Of a DNA stretch of 64,000 nucleotides, positions 34,460-45,100 are shown one piece after another; position 1 is the first letter of the stretch, and each line of letters opens with the position of its first letter. This DNA comes from Bacteroidota bacterium (GTDB lineage: Bacteria > Bacteroidota > Bacteroidia > Bacteroidales > JACABE01). The notes below the pieces were generated by a model that saw only the letters and a list, made by a program, of their open reading frames with translations, was not told the DNA's origin and did not search any database. The stretch is from the NCBI GenBank assembly GCA_026391675.1, contig JAPLDQ010000013.1, positions 1 through 64,000 on the forward strand. The letters run 5' to 3'. A program made the position numbers and the translations under genes.

Positions 34460-37303
34460 ATGAATCTCACAATTGGACAAAGAATATCTACAAGAGGCGA
34501 AGATTTTATTATCAACAAAGTTGATACTAATCACGATGGTACATTCCTTATTTATGCTGAAGGAATAAGCGAGTTAGTTAAAGGTAAAAGATTTTCATTT
34601 GATTCTTATCTCGACACAGACATTAAACCAGTTGATCCAAATAAAACACTTTTAGTGCCTGATACAGATAGTGGATACCGAAAAACAAAATTGTTTTTGG
34701 AAACGCAAATTCGTAATGCTGCCATTTTCTCCGAAAAAATAACTATTGGTCACAAAGCAGCTATAGATGTTGCTGACTACCAATTAACTCCAACTATAAA
34801 GGCATTGCAACTGCCAAGACCAAGGTTGTTGATTGCTGACGGAGTCGGGCTGGGTAAAACCATCGAGGTAGGTATCTTTCTTTCCGAAATGATTAAACGT
34901 GGAAAAGGTAAACGAATCATGTTGCTTGCACCTAAATCTATCTTATCTCAGTTTCAGCAAGAGTTGTGGAATCGTTTTGCAATCCCACTGGTACGTCTAG
35001 ATTCTGAAGGGATAGCAAGAATAAAAACTGAGCTACCTGCTAATAAAAACCCATTTGAGTACTTTGATAAAACAATAATCTCCATAGACACATTGAAAAA
35101 TAATGCAAAATTCAGACATTATTTAGAAAAATCACGCTGGGACATTATCGTCATTGATGAATGTCATACTATTGCCAACGATAAAAGTCAGAGGGGTGAT
35201 TTAGCTCAGTTCCTGGCTAAAAAATGTGAGTCATTAATTCTTACATCTGCCACACCTCACAATGGAAGAAAAGAGAATTTTGCCAATCTTATTTCAATGA
35301 TTGAACCAACCGCTATTCCCAAAAGTGGTGATTATGACAAGAGCAATGTAGAGCCTTACTATGTCAGAAGGTTCAAAAATGATATTACAGAAGCAAATAT
35401 CAGAGCTAATTTTCAGGAAAGGGAAATTATTAGAGTCTCTGCACCATTGAGTTCTTACGAAGTCGATTTTCTGAAATTCCAACAAGAGCTTAAAATAAAA
35501 GCAATTAGTTCCATTAATGAAGGAAAACCTAAAGATGATTTTCTTTTTTCAATTGGGATTTTTAAAGCCTTTATGTCTTCACCTCAAGCTGCATTGGTTA
35601 GTTTGAACAAAAGAATTGAAAAGGTTTCTACACAAAACATACAGACAGGTTTATACGAAGAAAACTTAGACGTGTTAGAAACGCTAAGAAACAAAGTCAG
35701 ACTGGTAATTGAAAATAACAGTGATACAAAATACTCCAAACTCAGGGACACATTAATTTCATTGGGTTGGTCGGGTAAAAAGAATGACGATAGGTATGTG
35801 ATTTTTACTGAGAGCATTGCGACACTTCATTTTTTAGGAGATAAACTTAAAGATGATTTTAATCTGACAGATGAATCACTTAAATTCTTTCATGGTGTCG
35901 TACCCGAAACAGAGCAACAGAAAATAATTGAAGATTTTGGTAAAGCCGACAGTTCAGTTAAACTATTGATATGCTCGGATGCTGGTTCGCAGGGTGTAAA
36001 CCTACACTTCTTCTGCAACCGCATGTTTAATTATGACATACCATGGTCGCTAATAACCCTGGAGCAACGTAATGGTAGAATAGACCGATACGGACAAAAG
36101 AAAATTCCTTACATTTATTATTTAGTTGCCGAATCAGACATTGATGGATTAAAAACCGATTTACATATTGTTGAAAGACTTACTCAAAAAGAGGAGGTTG
36201 TATATAAAACGCTGGGGGATGCAGGTTCGGTAATGAAACTATATAATTCAACCAAAGAAGAAAAATTAGTTGAAAATGCGTTCCTAAAACAAGACGAAAA
36301 CTTCCTTGATAAAACTCAAAATACTAACAGCGATTTCGATTTTTCAACTCTTTTTGGAGATATTGATGATAAAACGCCTGCTATAATTACTAATAATCCA
36401 TTTGAAAAACCGCTTTCAATTTATCAGAAAGATGCACAGTTTTATAGTGAGTTGTTCGACCAATTAAAATCAAGCAACCAAATAGGTTCTAATGAAGTCA
36501 GCGTAAGCGATGGTTATGTTGAAATCTCCAATACTAAAGATTTGAATCAGGTATTATTTGACCTTCCATTAGAATCTAAACCATCCATTGGTGGATTGTT
36601 TAAACTTTCACTCGATAAAGATTTAGTTCAAAAATCGATTGAAGCTGCCAGAAAGAAAAAAGGTGAATGGGCTGAATTTCAGGTATTGTATGAATTACAC
36701 CCAGTTGTAAGATACTTTATGACCAAACTGGAAGCTAGTGTCCATAAAGACTCTGCTTTAGTTGCGAAATCGAGAAAACTACCTTCTGATTCTGCTTGGT
36801 TCGTATTTCACGGACAGGTTTCAAATAGTTTAGGTCAACCTGTTATTGCTGACTTTTTAGTAGTAGGCTTAAAATGGGACGGATCAATACTAAGAAAAAC
36901 ATTTGACTTGTCAGATTTTATTGATGAGTTTCAACTGAGGAGCCAATTATACACTGAAGAAATTCCTGAAACTGAACTTGGAAATTTACAAGAGATATTG
37001 ACAGATGCTGTTGAATGGGCTGTTGAACACATGTTCGAAGATCAACAACTACTTCAATTAAAAATGGAACAAAAGATGTCGATCTACCAATCAAAATTAG
37101 AAAAATGGCATACTGAAGCTATGCAACAACTTGAAATTGATTTTAGTGAGAGGTCGGTGGGTTATTTCTGGTCGAGAATCAGGGATTCGAAACAACGTGA
37201 AATTGAGACTATCTTAAGTAATTCAAGCCAATATTTCCAGGATTTAACCTCATTGCAGGGTGACCCATATTTAAAGGTGTTAGCCGTTTTTTATAATAAA
37301 TAA
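34460..37303 (+). CDS. SNF2-type superfamily 2 helicase, DrmD-like
   Basis: The 947-residue protein has a 120-residue N-terminal part, Walker A in ADGVGLGKTIE (near 126-136), MLLAPKSIL (motif Ia), a DECH box (near 234), LTSATPHNG (motif III), then the C-terminal helicase half with CSDAGSQGVNLHFF and QRNGRIDRYGQ (near 535-546). A 350-residue C-terminal extension has coiled-coil features near 860-900. This is the pattern of the SNF2-like helicase DrmD of DISARM class 1. The methylase gene follows 6 bases later. It likely translocates on double-stranded DNA and is the first gene of the operon. Confidence 0.85.
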   Translation: MNLTIGQRISTRGEDFIINKVDTNHDGTFLIYAEGISELVKGKRFSFDSYLDTDIKPVDPNKTLLVPDTDSGYRKTKLFLETQIRNAAIFSEKITIGHKAAIDVADYQLTPTIKALQLPRPRLLIADGVGLGKTIEVGIFLSEMIKRGKGKRIMLLAPKSILSQFQQELWNRFAIPLVRLDSEGIARIKTELPANKNPFEYFDKTIISIDTLKNNAKFRHYLEKSRWDIIVIDECHTIANDKSQRGDLAQFLAKKCESLILTSATPHNGRKENFANLISMIEPTAIPKSGDYDKSNVEPYYVRRFKNDITEANIRANFQEREIIRVSAPLSSYEVDFLKFQQELKIKAISSINEGKPKDDFLFSIGIFKAFMSSPQAALVSLNKRIEKVSTQNIQTGLYEENLDVLETLRNKVRLVIENNSDTKYSKLRDTLISLGWSGKKNDDRYVIFTESIATLHFLGDKLKDDFNLTDESLKFFHGVVPETEQQKIIEDFGKADSSVKLLICSDAGSQGVNLHFFCNRMFNYDIPWSLITLEQRNGRIDRYGQKKIPYIYYLVAESDIDGLKTDLHIVERLTQKEEVVYKTLGDAGSVMKLYNSTKEEKLVENAFLKQDENFLDKTQNTNSDFDFSTLFGDIDDKTPAIITNNPFEKPLSIYQKDAQFYSELFDQLKSSNQIGSNEVSVSDGYVEISNTKDLNQVLFDLPLESKPSIGGLFKLSLDKDLVQKSIEAARKKKGEWAEFQVLYELHPVVRYFMTKLEASVHKDSALVAKSRKLPSDSAWFVFHGQVSNSLGQPVIADFLVVGLKWDGSILRKTFDLSDFIDEFQLRSQLYTEEIPETELGNLQEILTDAVEWAVEHMFEDQQLLQLKMEQKMSIYQSKLEKWHTEAMQQLEIDFSERSVGYFWSRIRDSKQREIETILSNSSQYFQDLTSLQGDPYLKVLAVFYNK

Positions 37304-37309
37304 AGTGCC

Positions 37310-40300
37310 ATGATTAAGTTTATTAAAAATACAGGAGATTATTTTTCTTCAAATTATTTTGACGAGGATTTTACTACCAAAGTTCTCTCAAAATGTGGTT
37401 ATGGTGCAGATGATATAAAAGAATTTAATAAAAGGATTACACCTTTAAAAGACAGATTCTTTAAGTTTAAGCAGCTTTATATAGAAGGGCGCCTCAGAAC
37501 TAAAGATAAAATTAACGAAACAAATTTGTTTCACACTACATTACTCAATGCATTAGGTTATAACGGTAATAAAACGAATTATCATAAATTATTTCAGTTA
37601 ACAGAACAAGAAGCAATACCTGTTCGTCACATTCTGTATCGGGGTGAACAACCACACCTTATGATTATGGAAATGCAAGCATTAATCAAAGAGGATGATA
37701 CAGACCCTGATGGTCTGTTTGAACAACGATACAATGTAGAGGATGAATTATTATCAAATCCGCCTCAAAAGTACCATAGAAGTCAATGGGAAGACATATT
37801 TACAGTACCAGAGGGGATAAAAATTTCACCCGTAATTATAAACAAAGCAATTTCTGAACTTTTCTTACTAGAACCTCATTACCGTCCAAGATATATTCTT
37901 TTGTTAGCAGGGAATATTGTATATCTCCTTGAACAGGAAAAATGGTTCAGAGGAAGTTATTTAGAGTTTGATCTTGAAGAATTATTCAGTGAAGCAACTG
38001 CGAGTCCACGAGCAAATTATTATGCGCTTTTTTACTTCCTTACAAGCAAAGAAGCATTATCTCCAGAAAGTAATATGGTGCTTCTGGACCAATTAAATGA
38101 AGATAGCCACAAAAGTGCCTACGAAGTTACACAAGATCTGAAAGAAGGTATCATTCACGCAATAGAAACGCTGGCTAATGAAGCATTATATTACCAAAAA
38201 CAGATACTTAAAGAAGAATATGATGAAACTGATAATCAATTTGAACAGGAAATTAAGGACGATTGCTTAAGGATAATTTATCGTTTGCTGTTTATATTTT
38301 ATGCTGAAAGTCGTGAAGATTTGGATATTCTTCCAAGTAACGATCCTATCTATAACAAAGGTTATTCCCTTGAAATGCTTCGTGATTTAGAGCAAGTTCC
38401 CTTATACTCCGAAACCAGTTTGAATGGTTACTTCTTTCACGAATCATTAAGTAAGCTTTTCAAAGTTCTTAGTTCAGGATACCGTGAAATTGAAAATGGA
38501 AACAATAAAAGTTTCAGGGTACGACATATTGATTCACCTTTTTTTGATGAAAGAAAGCTTAAACACTTGTACAAGGTGAAGTTTCGGAACAAAATCTGGC
38601 AAGATATTATTTGTAGACTGTCTCTATCAAAAAAACAAAACAACCGATCAAGAGGTCGGATTTCATATGCAAATTTAGGAATAAATCAATTAGGCAGTGT
38701 TTACGAAAGTTTGTTGGCTTATCGTGGTTTTTATGCCGAAGTGGACTATATTGAAGTGCATAAAAAGGATAAACCAACTGAGGGAACTTACTTAGTACCA
38801 CGAAGTCGAATGGACGATTTTGATAATGGTGAAATATTAAAAGACATCAATGGCGATGTCATCATTTTAAACAAAGGTACTTTTGTATATCGACTAAGTG
38901 GAAGGGACAGACAAAAATCTGCATCTTATTATACACCAGAAGTTCTTACACAATCAACGGTAAAATACACATTGAAACCGATTTTAGAAAAGTTGGACAA
39001 AGATGAAATGAAAGCGGTTGACTTACTTGATTTGAAGCTTTTGGAACCAGCCATGGGCGCAGCTGCATTCCACAACGAAATGATTAATCAACTTGCTGAA
39101 GCCTATATCGCTTATCGCCAAAAAGAGTTAAGAGATGCTGGCAGAATTGAATGGAAAGTGGAACCTGATAAGTACAAAGAAGAATTACAAAAAGTTAAGG
39201 CTTATATAGCAACAAACAATGTATATGGTGTTGATTTAAATCCCACAGCCATTGAACTTGGAAAGTTGTCATTGTGGCTTAATGTGATACATAAAGACAT
39301 GGAAACACCTTTTTTTAGCAACCGTATTTGTGTAGGAAATGCAGTTGTGGGTGCTTGGCTAAAGGTTTACAAAGTATCTGATGTGGAACAAGAATATGGA
39401 ACAGATAAAAAACCACTAAAAAATCAACCAAATAAAGCATGGTGGGATAATGCTCCCAGGCAATTGGAATTTAAGTCACAAAATGATTATGAAAAGATAA
39501 AACATGGCAGAAAACAGGATGAAATCTATCACTTTCTTCTACCTGATAAAAATATGGTTCCTTCTGCAGGTATTAAAATGTTGAAAGATGAATACGTCTT
39601 ATTTACAAAAAAAGTAACAGAGTGGAAAAAGGAATGGACTAAACCTCTCAATAAGGAAGAAATTGAAAATCTAAAACTAATAAGTAATAAGATAGATGAA
39701 TTGTTAGCTGAGTATTATCAATTTCAAAGAACAATAAACATTAAAACCTGTACACGTCAGAATATTTTTGGAGCAGTTAAAAAGAATGAACAAGCAGAAC
39801 TGGGTCTGAGAAGCTACGATGAAAAAGAACGATTAGCCGACCAGCGAAACCGACATAATTCACCTTATTTTAAATTGAAATTGGTTATGGATTACTGGTG
39901 TAGTCTGTGGTTTTGGGATGTACGTCAGGCAGATGAGTTACCATCAAGAACACAATTTTGGAGTGATATTGCCAATATCTTGGATTTGGATACCAATAAA
40001 GCCATGGAAGGAATTCTGCTAAAAAGGGGGCAACAAAATCTTTTCGAAAGTATTACACAATTAAACATGGCTTTTGAATCAGATATAACCAGAAATGAGA
40101 AAAAAGAAGTAAATGCTACAACTGATTTTATAGATGCTGTGGTTGAATACACCAACCGTAAGGATTTATTTGATAATAACCAACGGCTTTCTATTGTGAG
40201 TGAGTTGGCAAAGAAATTCTTCTTTTTTCATCCGCAATTAGAATTTCTAGACGTATTCTGGGAACGTGCTGGATTTGATTTGATTGCAGGGAATCCCCCT

Positions 40301-42184
40301 TGGATAAGCGTAGGTCTCGATGAAAAAGGGATATTATCAACAAATAAACAAGAAATCCTAATAAGAAAATATTCCTCTCCTGAAATTAAAAAAATCTTAA
40401 CTGAATGTATCAAAAAAGATTCAGATCTTAAATTAATTCTTGTTGAAGAGAGTCTGGAATGTGAAAATCTTAAATCATTTATAACAAGTCACCAAAACTA
40501 TTTTAATCTCTCCAAGCAAAGAAATAATCTATATAAATGCATCCTTAATAATTCTTTACTCCTTCTCAATATAGAAGGTATTTCTGGAATAATACATCCT
40601 GAAGAATTTTATTTAGAAGCAAATGAAGGTATTTTGAGACAGAAGCTTTATTCAAACTTAATTTATCATTTTCACTTTCGAAATGAATTAAAACTGTTTG
40701 AAGGAGTTCAAAACCAACAAGAATTTTGCATCTCAATTTTCTATAAAAAGAAAGATTCTTATGGGTTCCATAACCTTTACAATCTTTTTCATCCTTGCAC
40801 AATATTCTTATCATTAGTTAATACATTGAATTATAGTGAATTGGGTGGTATAAAAGTTATAAATGAACAAAATGAAAAATTTGAATGGAATTTGTTACCA
40901 AGTTGTGATAGAGATATTTATTTAGATAAAAGTACATTATCTAAAATTACAGAAGTTGATAAAACTACAGGATTACCTAATGGGAAATTACCAAATATAT
41001 TTTCTCGTAAAATACTTCAAACAATAATTACACTATTCAAACTTGATCGTCTAAGCAAAAATTCAACGTTTTATGGAACAGATTGCTGGAATGAGGTAAA
41101 TGCGATAAATAATGGCCAAATTAAAAAGGTGACTAAATTTCCTGATTATGAGAAGAATGAAATGATTTTTAATGGTGCTCATTTTTTTGTTTCAAATCCA
41201 TTCTATCAATGCCCAATTGAGAGTTTTAAAAGAAATACTGATTATGACATAATTGATTTAACATCAATTAATGAAGATTTTTTTTCAAGAACAAATTTTA
41301 TTCCTGGTAATCGATTTGAAGACTATTTTAATTTAGAAGAAAATAATATATGGTTTGAGAATTATAAATTGGCTTTTAATAAGATGCTAGATCCTGCATC
41401 AGAGAGAACAATTAGACCAGTTATTATTCCTCCAAAGACCTCACATATAAATAGCGTTTATTCAGTAGTATTTAAGACAAATGTTGATTTAATTGTTACA
41501 ACTGGAATTACTTCATCGATAATATTTGACTATATAATTAAATCATCTGGAGCATCAAATTTAACTATTGAAGTAATTAATAACATTCCATATATTAATA
41601 CCGCGCAATCTCAAAATATATTCGATAATCTTACAGCAAGAGTTTTAAGATTAAATTGTTTAAATAAATATTATGATGTGCTATGGCAAGTAGTATATTC
41701 TGAAAGATACAATGCTATAAAATGGACTAAAAATGACTCTAGATTATCTCATTTTAAGTTTCTTAGCCAGAAATTAGAGTTTGAATCTGCTCTACGAAAT
41801 TCTTTTGAAAGAAGGCAAGCATTATTGGAAATTGATGTTTTGGTTTGTAAATTATTAAACTTAGAAATTGAAGAACTTATTTCAATCTATTTGGCTCAAT
41901 TTCCTATTGTTCAGCAATATGAATATGATACTTGGTATGATACCAAAGGAAATATCGTATTTACATGCAGCAAAGGCCTGATAGGTATAGGCTTGGATCG
42001 TAAGGAATGGGAACAGATAAAAAACATGCAGGTTGGTGAAACCTACGAACATACTATTACCAAAAGTGAATTATACCAGGGCAAGAAAATAACCTATTAT
42101 GCTCCTTTCGATAAATGTGACCGAGTAGAAGATTACAAAGTGGCATGGAAGCATTTTGAAGAGGTGTTTAACAAACAATTTTAA
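37310..42184 (+). CDS. large adenine-specific DNA methyltransferase, DrmMI-like
   Basis: The 1624-residue protein has a 520-residue N-terminal region, then the sequence GRDRQKSASYYTPEVLTQ that leads into the methylase core. Motif I is EPAMGAAAFHNE (near 578), the S-adenosylmethionine site, and motif IV is NPPW (near 994) in LIAGNPPWIS. About 415 residues lie between them, with a charged insert. This arrangement fits the Eco57I/PglX-like N6-adenine methylases and especially DrmMI of DISARM class 1, although this protein is longer. The C-terminal 600 residues should hold target recognition. It would mark host DNA as self. It lies between the SNF2 helicase and the sacsin-type ATPase genes. Confidence 0.85.
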   Translation: MIKFIKNTGDYFSSNYFDEDFTTKVLSKCGYGADDIKEFNKRITPLKDRFFKFKQLYIEGRLRTKDKINETNLFHTTLLNALGYNGNKTNYHKLFQLTEQEAIPVRHILYRGEQPHLMIMEMQALIKEDDTDPDGLFEQRYNVEDELLSNPPQKYHRSQWEDIFTVPEGIKISPVIINKAISELFLLEPHYRPRYILLLAGNIVYLLEQEKWFRGSYLEFDLEELFSEATASPRANYYALFYFLTSKEALSPESNMVLLDQLNEDSHKSAYEVTQDLKEGIIHAIETLANEALYYQKQILKEEYDETDNQFEQEIKDDCLRIIYRLLFIFYAESREDLDILPSNDPIYNKGYSLEMLRDLEQVPLYSETSLNGYFFHESLSKLFKVLSSGYREIENGNNKSFRVRHIDSPFFDERKLKHLYKVKFRNKIWQDIICRLSLSKKQNNRSRGRISYANLGINQLGSVYESLLAYRGFYAEVDYIEVHKKDKPTEGTYLVPRSRMDDFDNGEILKDINGDVIILNKGTFVYRLSGRDRQKSASYYTPEVLTQSTVKYTLKPILEKLDKDEMKAVDLLDLKLLEPAMGAAAFHNEMINQLAEAYIAYRQKELRDAGRIEWKVEPDKYKEELQKVKAYIATNNVYGVDLNPTAIELGKLSLWLNVIHKDMETPFFSNRICVGNAVVGAWLKVYKVSDVEQEYGTDKKPLKNQPNKAWWDNAPRQLEFKSQNDYEKIKHGRKQDEIYHFLLPDKNMVPSAGIKMLKDEYVLFTKKVTEWKKEWTKPLNKEEIENLKLISNKIDELLAEYYQFQRTINIKTCTRQNIFGAVKKNEQAELGLRSYDEKERLADQRNRHNSPYFKLKLVMDYWCSLWFWDVRQADELPSRTQFWSDIANILDLDTNKAMEGILLKRGQQNLFESITQLNMAFESDITRNEKKEVNATTDFIDAVVEYTNRKDLFDNNQRLSIVSELAKKFFFFHPQLEFLDVFWERAGFDLIAGNPPWISVGLDEKGILSTNKQEILIRKYSSPEIKKILTECIKKDSDLKLILVEESLECENLKSFITSHQNYFNLSKQRNNLYKCILNNSLLLLNIEGISGIIHPEEFYLEANEGILRQKLYSNLIYHFHFRNELKLFEGVQNQQEFCISIFYKKKDSYGFHNLYNLFHPCTIFLSLVNTLNYSELGGIKVINEQNEKFEWNLLPSCDRDIYLDKSTLSKITEVDKTTGLPNGKLPNIFSRKILQTIITLFKLDRLSKNSTFYGTDCWNEVNAINNGQIKKVTKFPDYEKNEMIFNGAHFFVSNPFYQCPIESFKRNTDYDIIDLTSINEDFFSRTNFIPGNRFEDYFNLEENNIWFENYKLAFNKMLDPASERTIRPVIIPPKTSHINSVYSVVFKTNVDLIVTTGITSSIIFDYIIKSSGASNLTIEVINNIPYINTAQSQNIFDNLTARVLRLNCLNKYYDVLWQVVYSERYNAIKWTKNDSRLSHFKFLSQKLEFESALRNSFERRQALLEIDVLVCKLLNLEIEELISIYLAQFPIVQQYEYDTWYDTKGNIVFTCSKGLIGIGLDRKEWEQIKNMQVGETYEHTITKSELYQGKKITYYAPFDKCDRVEDYKVAWKHFEEVFNKQF

Positions 42185-42196
42185 ACGAATATTATT

Positions 42197-45100
42197 ATGA
42201 GTGTGAAGTTTAGTTTGGTAAGATTCTTAAAAAGAAACAATATTCAATTGAATCGCTTTTATGCAAAGCTAAAAGGAGATGACTCTAAAACGTATTTTGG
42301 GGAAATTTATTCAGTTGAATCGAATCAAGTAGTATTAAACGAAAAGGATAAAAGATTACAAATATTTTTCCCGAGAGAAAACAAACAATTTGAACTAAAT
42401 ATAACATATGAATTTAGCCTAATTGTAAATTATGATGAAGGGAAAAATAAGGAAAGTGTTTTTATTGAATACAAAAACAACCCACCTAAGGCTTTAGCTA
42501 ATTTAAGTAATCAAACAAAGGTAGGTGTAATTAAAAATAATCCAGAAATAATCCAGAAAAGAACAGTTATTCCATTAAAAGCTAATCCAATGGTTGAATC
42601 TTTTCTATTTAAAAATGGAATTAAAACAAATAGGTTTTATGGGAAATGTATCCTAACCGAGAAAGGAAATTATATATTTTGTGAAGTAATTTCAAAAGAA
42701 GATGGAAATTTCTTATTAGATAATTCAGGTAACAGACAAACAGTTTTCATTGGCAAGGAATCAAAGCTATGTATGGTTGAAAGTTTCTATGAGTTTAGTA
42801 TACATATAGACTTTGATAAAGAGACTAATGATGAGTTCCTGAAAGTTGATTCGAAAATAAATCTTCCTCATAAACTTGAACTGAATCCTTATAAAGAAAT
42901 TGTTAGACTTAGATACGAGCGTCTTGATAATCCTGAAGCAAATAAAATGATTGCAAATCTGATGAGAGAGATTGGTAAAGGACTTTATTCTTCAAAACAA
43001 CGAATGATATTTGAGTTACTTCAGAATGCAGATGATACACCTGCTTGTGATGAAGTACATTTTTATATAGTTACACATGAAGATTATTTTTTAATAATGC
43101 ATAATGGAATCCCATTTAATAGAGATGATGTTGAAGCTATAACAAGTGCTGCCGAAAGTACCAAAAGACTTGATCGAAAAAAAACGGGTTATAAAGGGAT
43201 TGGATTTAAGTCTGTATTTACTGACAGTGAAGAGGTAATAATTAAATCGGGTGGTTACTTATTTAGCTTTATGCGGAATTACAATGGATTTGATAATTTT
43301 GATAGTTTTTATTTCAATAAGCAAAGATATTTAGATTATCCAAAACTACTTGAAGAAGATAAACTTAAATACACAAAACAGCGTAAAAGTTTCAATGGTA
43401 ATACAGATATTCCATGGCAATTAATACCAATTTGGCAAGATAGTGTTCCTGAAGTTTTGCAAGATACAAGGTTCGTTCAGTTTGAGAATAATAATAATGT
43501 AGGGATTGCTATTAAATTTGGTGAGGAAAAAATAAAAGGGTATTTAGATGCTGTTGCTGCATTTGCTCAAAAACCTCATTTTATGTTATTTCTCAGAAAT
43601 GTTACACTTTTTAAGTCTTTTAAGAATCAAGTTGAAATTAAAAAATCTGGAATTAATCCGATTACAATTGAAAGAAAAAATTGGGATAGTGATGATTTTG
43701 TAATAAAGTATTTTAAAAAAGAAATTGATAATATTGAAGTTAATGATGAATCTTTAGCTCAAGAAGGAGTCCATATTTACAAACGAGAGAAATTGAATGA
43801 TTATGGCGAAAAGAATCACTATTTTAGTCACGATATTGAAGGTAAAAAGGAAATAGAATCAATTCCACCAAAACTAGCAGCATTTGATAAAACAACCATT
43901 ACATTCGCTGCACCAATTATAGACGCTAAACTACAAGCGGAGCCTGAATATTTAAGCGGAAAATTAACATCCAGTTTCTTTACTTATTTGCCAATGAAAG
44001 AGCAGAGAATTTCTTTGCCATTTCTTGTAAATGCTGATTTTGTTCCTGATTCTAGTCGAGAAAAACTACAAGGTGATAATCAGTGGAATGAATATATTAT
44101 AGCTAAAATAGCCAGGAATCATGTTTTATGGTTAAAGGAGCTAGCAGAACAGTGTATAGAGTATAAACAGGTTCATCCCGAATACCTTTCATTATTACTA
44201 AAAGAACCAATACAATATGAAGATACAATAAATCAACTGATAAATAAATATAACAGTATATATCTAGAAACAATTGAAAACACGCCGTTTGTACTTACTG
44301 AAAATTTGGTAGTCTTACAAAAGAATGAGATAATTATTGATAAAATCGGGCTTTCAGATATTTTGGGAGTTGATTCATTTTATACTCTTTCAGAAACAAC
44401 AAAAAAACTTCCATCTAAAAACATTAACATAAAATATCTTTTTAGTAAGTACTTAGAAATTGAAAAATTTGATCATGAAGTATTCATATCATTATTAGAA
44501 GAGGATGATAAAAAAGAAATTTTAAGAAATACCATATCTGGTTTAAATAAAAGTCAATATACTAGGTTTCTAGATTGGTTTGATAAAATGACACTGAAAT
44601 TTAATTTTGAGAAAGATTGGTTGTTTTTTATCCCTTTTATAAAGGTAAATGACAGTGTCTTTTCTTTAGAAGAAATTCTTAAAAATGAGTTTATAATACT
44701 GAATACAAGTTCATTAAATGTTGTATCTGATATACTTATAAAGCTGGGATTTGAATTGACGAACAAAACCTTAGATAAATATACATCTATTTGGGATAAA
44801 CTTGATGTTTACAATATTGATGAAGAAATACTATATGGAAAAATTGCAAATAGTAATAAGCTATCATTACTTGATGCAAATGAAAAATCAAGATTAATAA
44901 CATTTTTAGCTAAATTAGATAATATTGGCGATACTAAATATGCTCAGTCATTATTATTATTTAAAAGTCAGGATAAAAGCAAAACTTTAAAACCACTTGG
45001 AAAATTAATTTCAAATACAATTAAAAACTTACCAAAGTGGTTAGAGCCTTTAAGAATTAATCTGAAGGAAGAAAACGCACTTAATCCTTCTTTTAAGAAA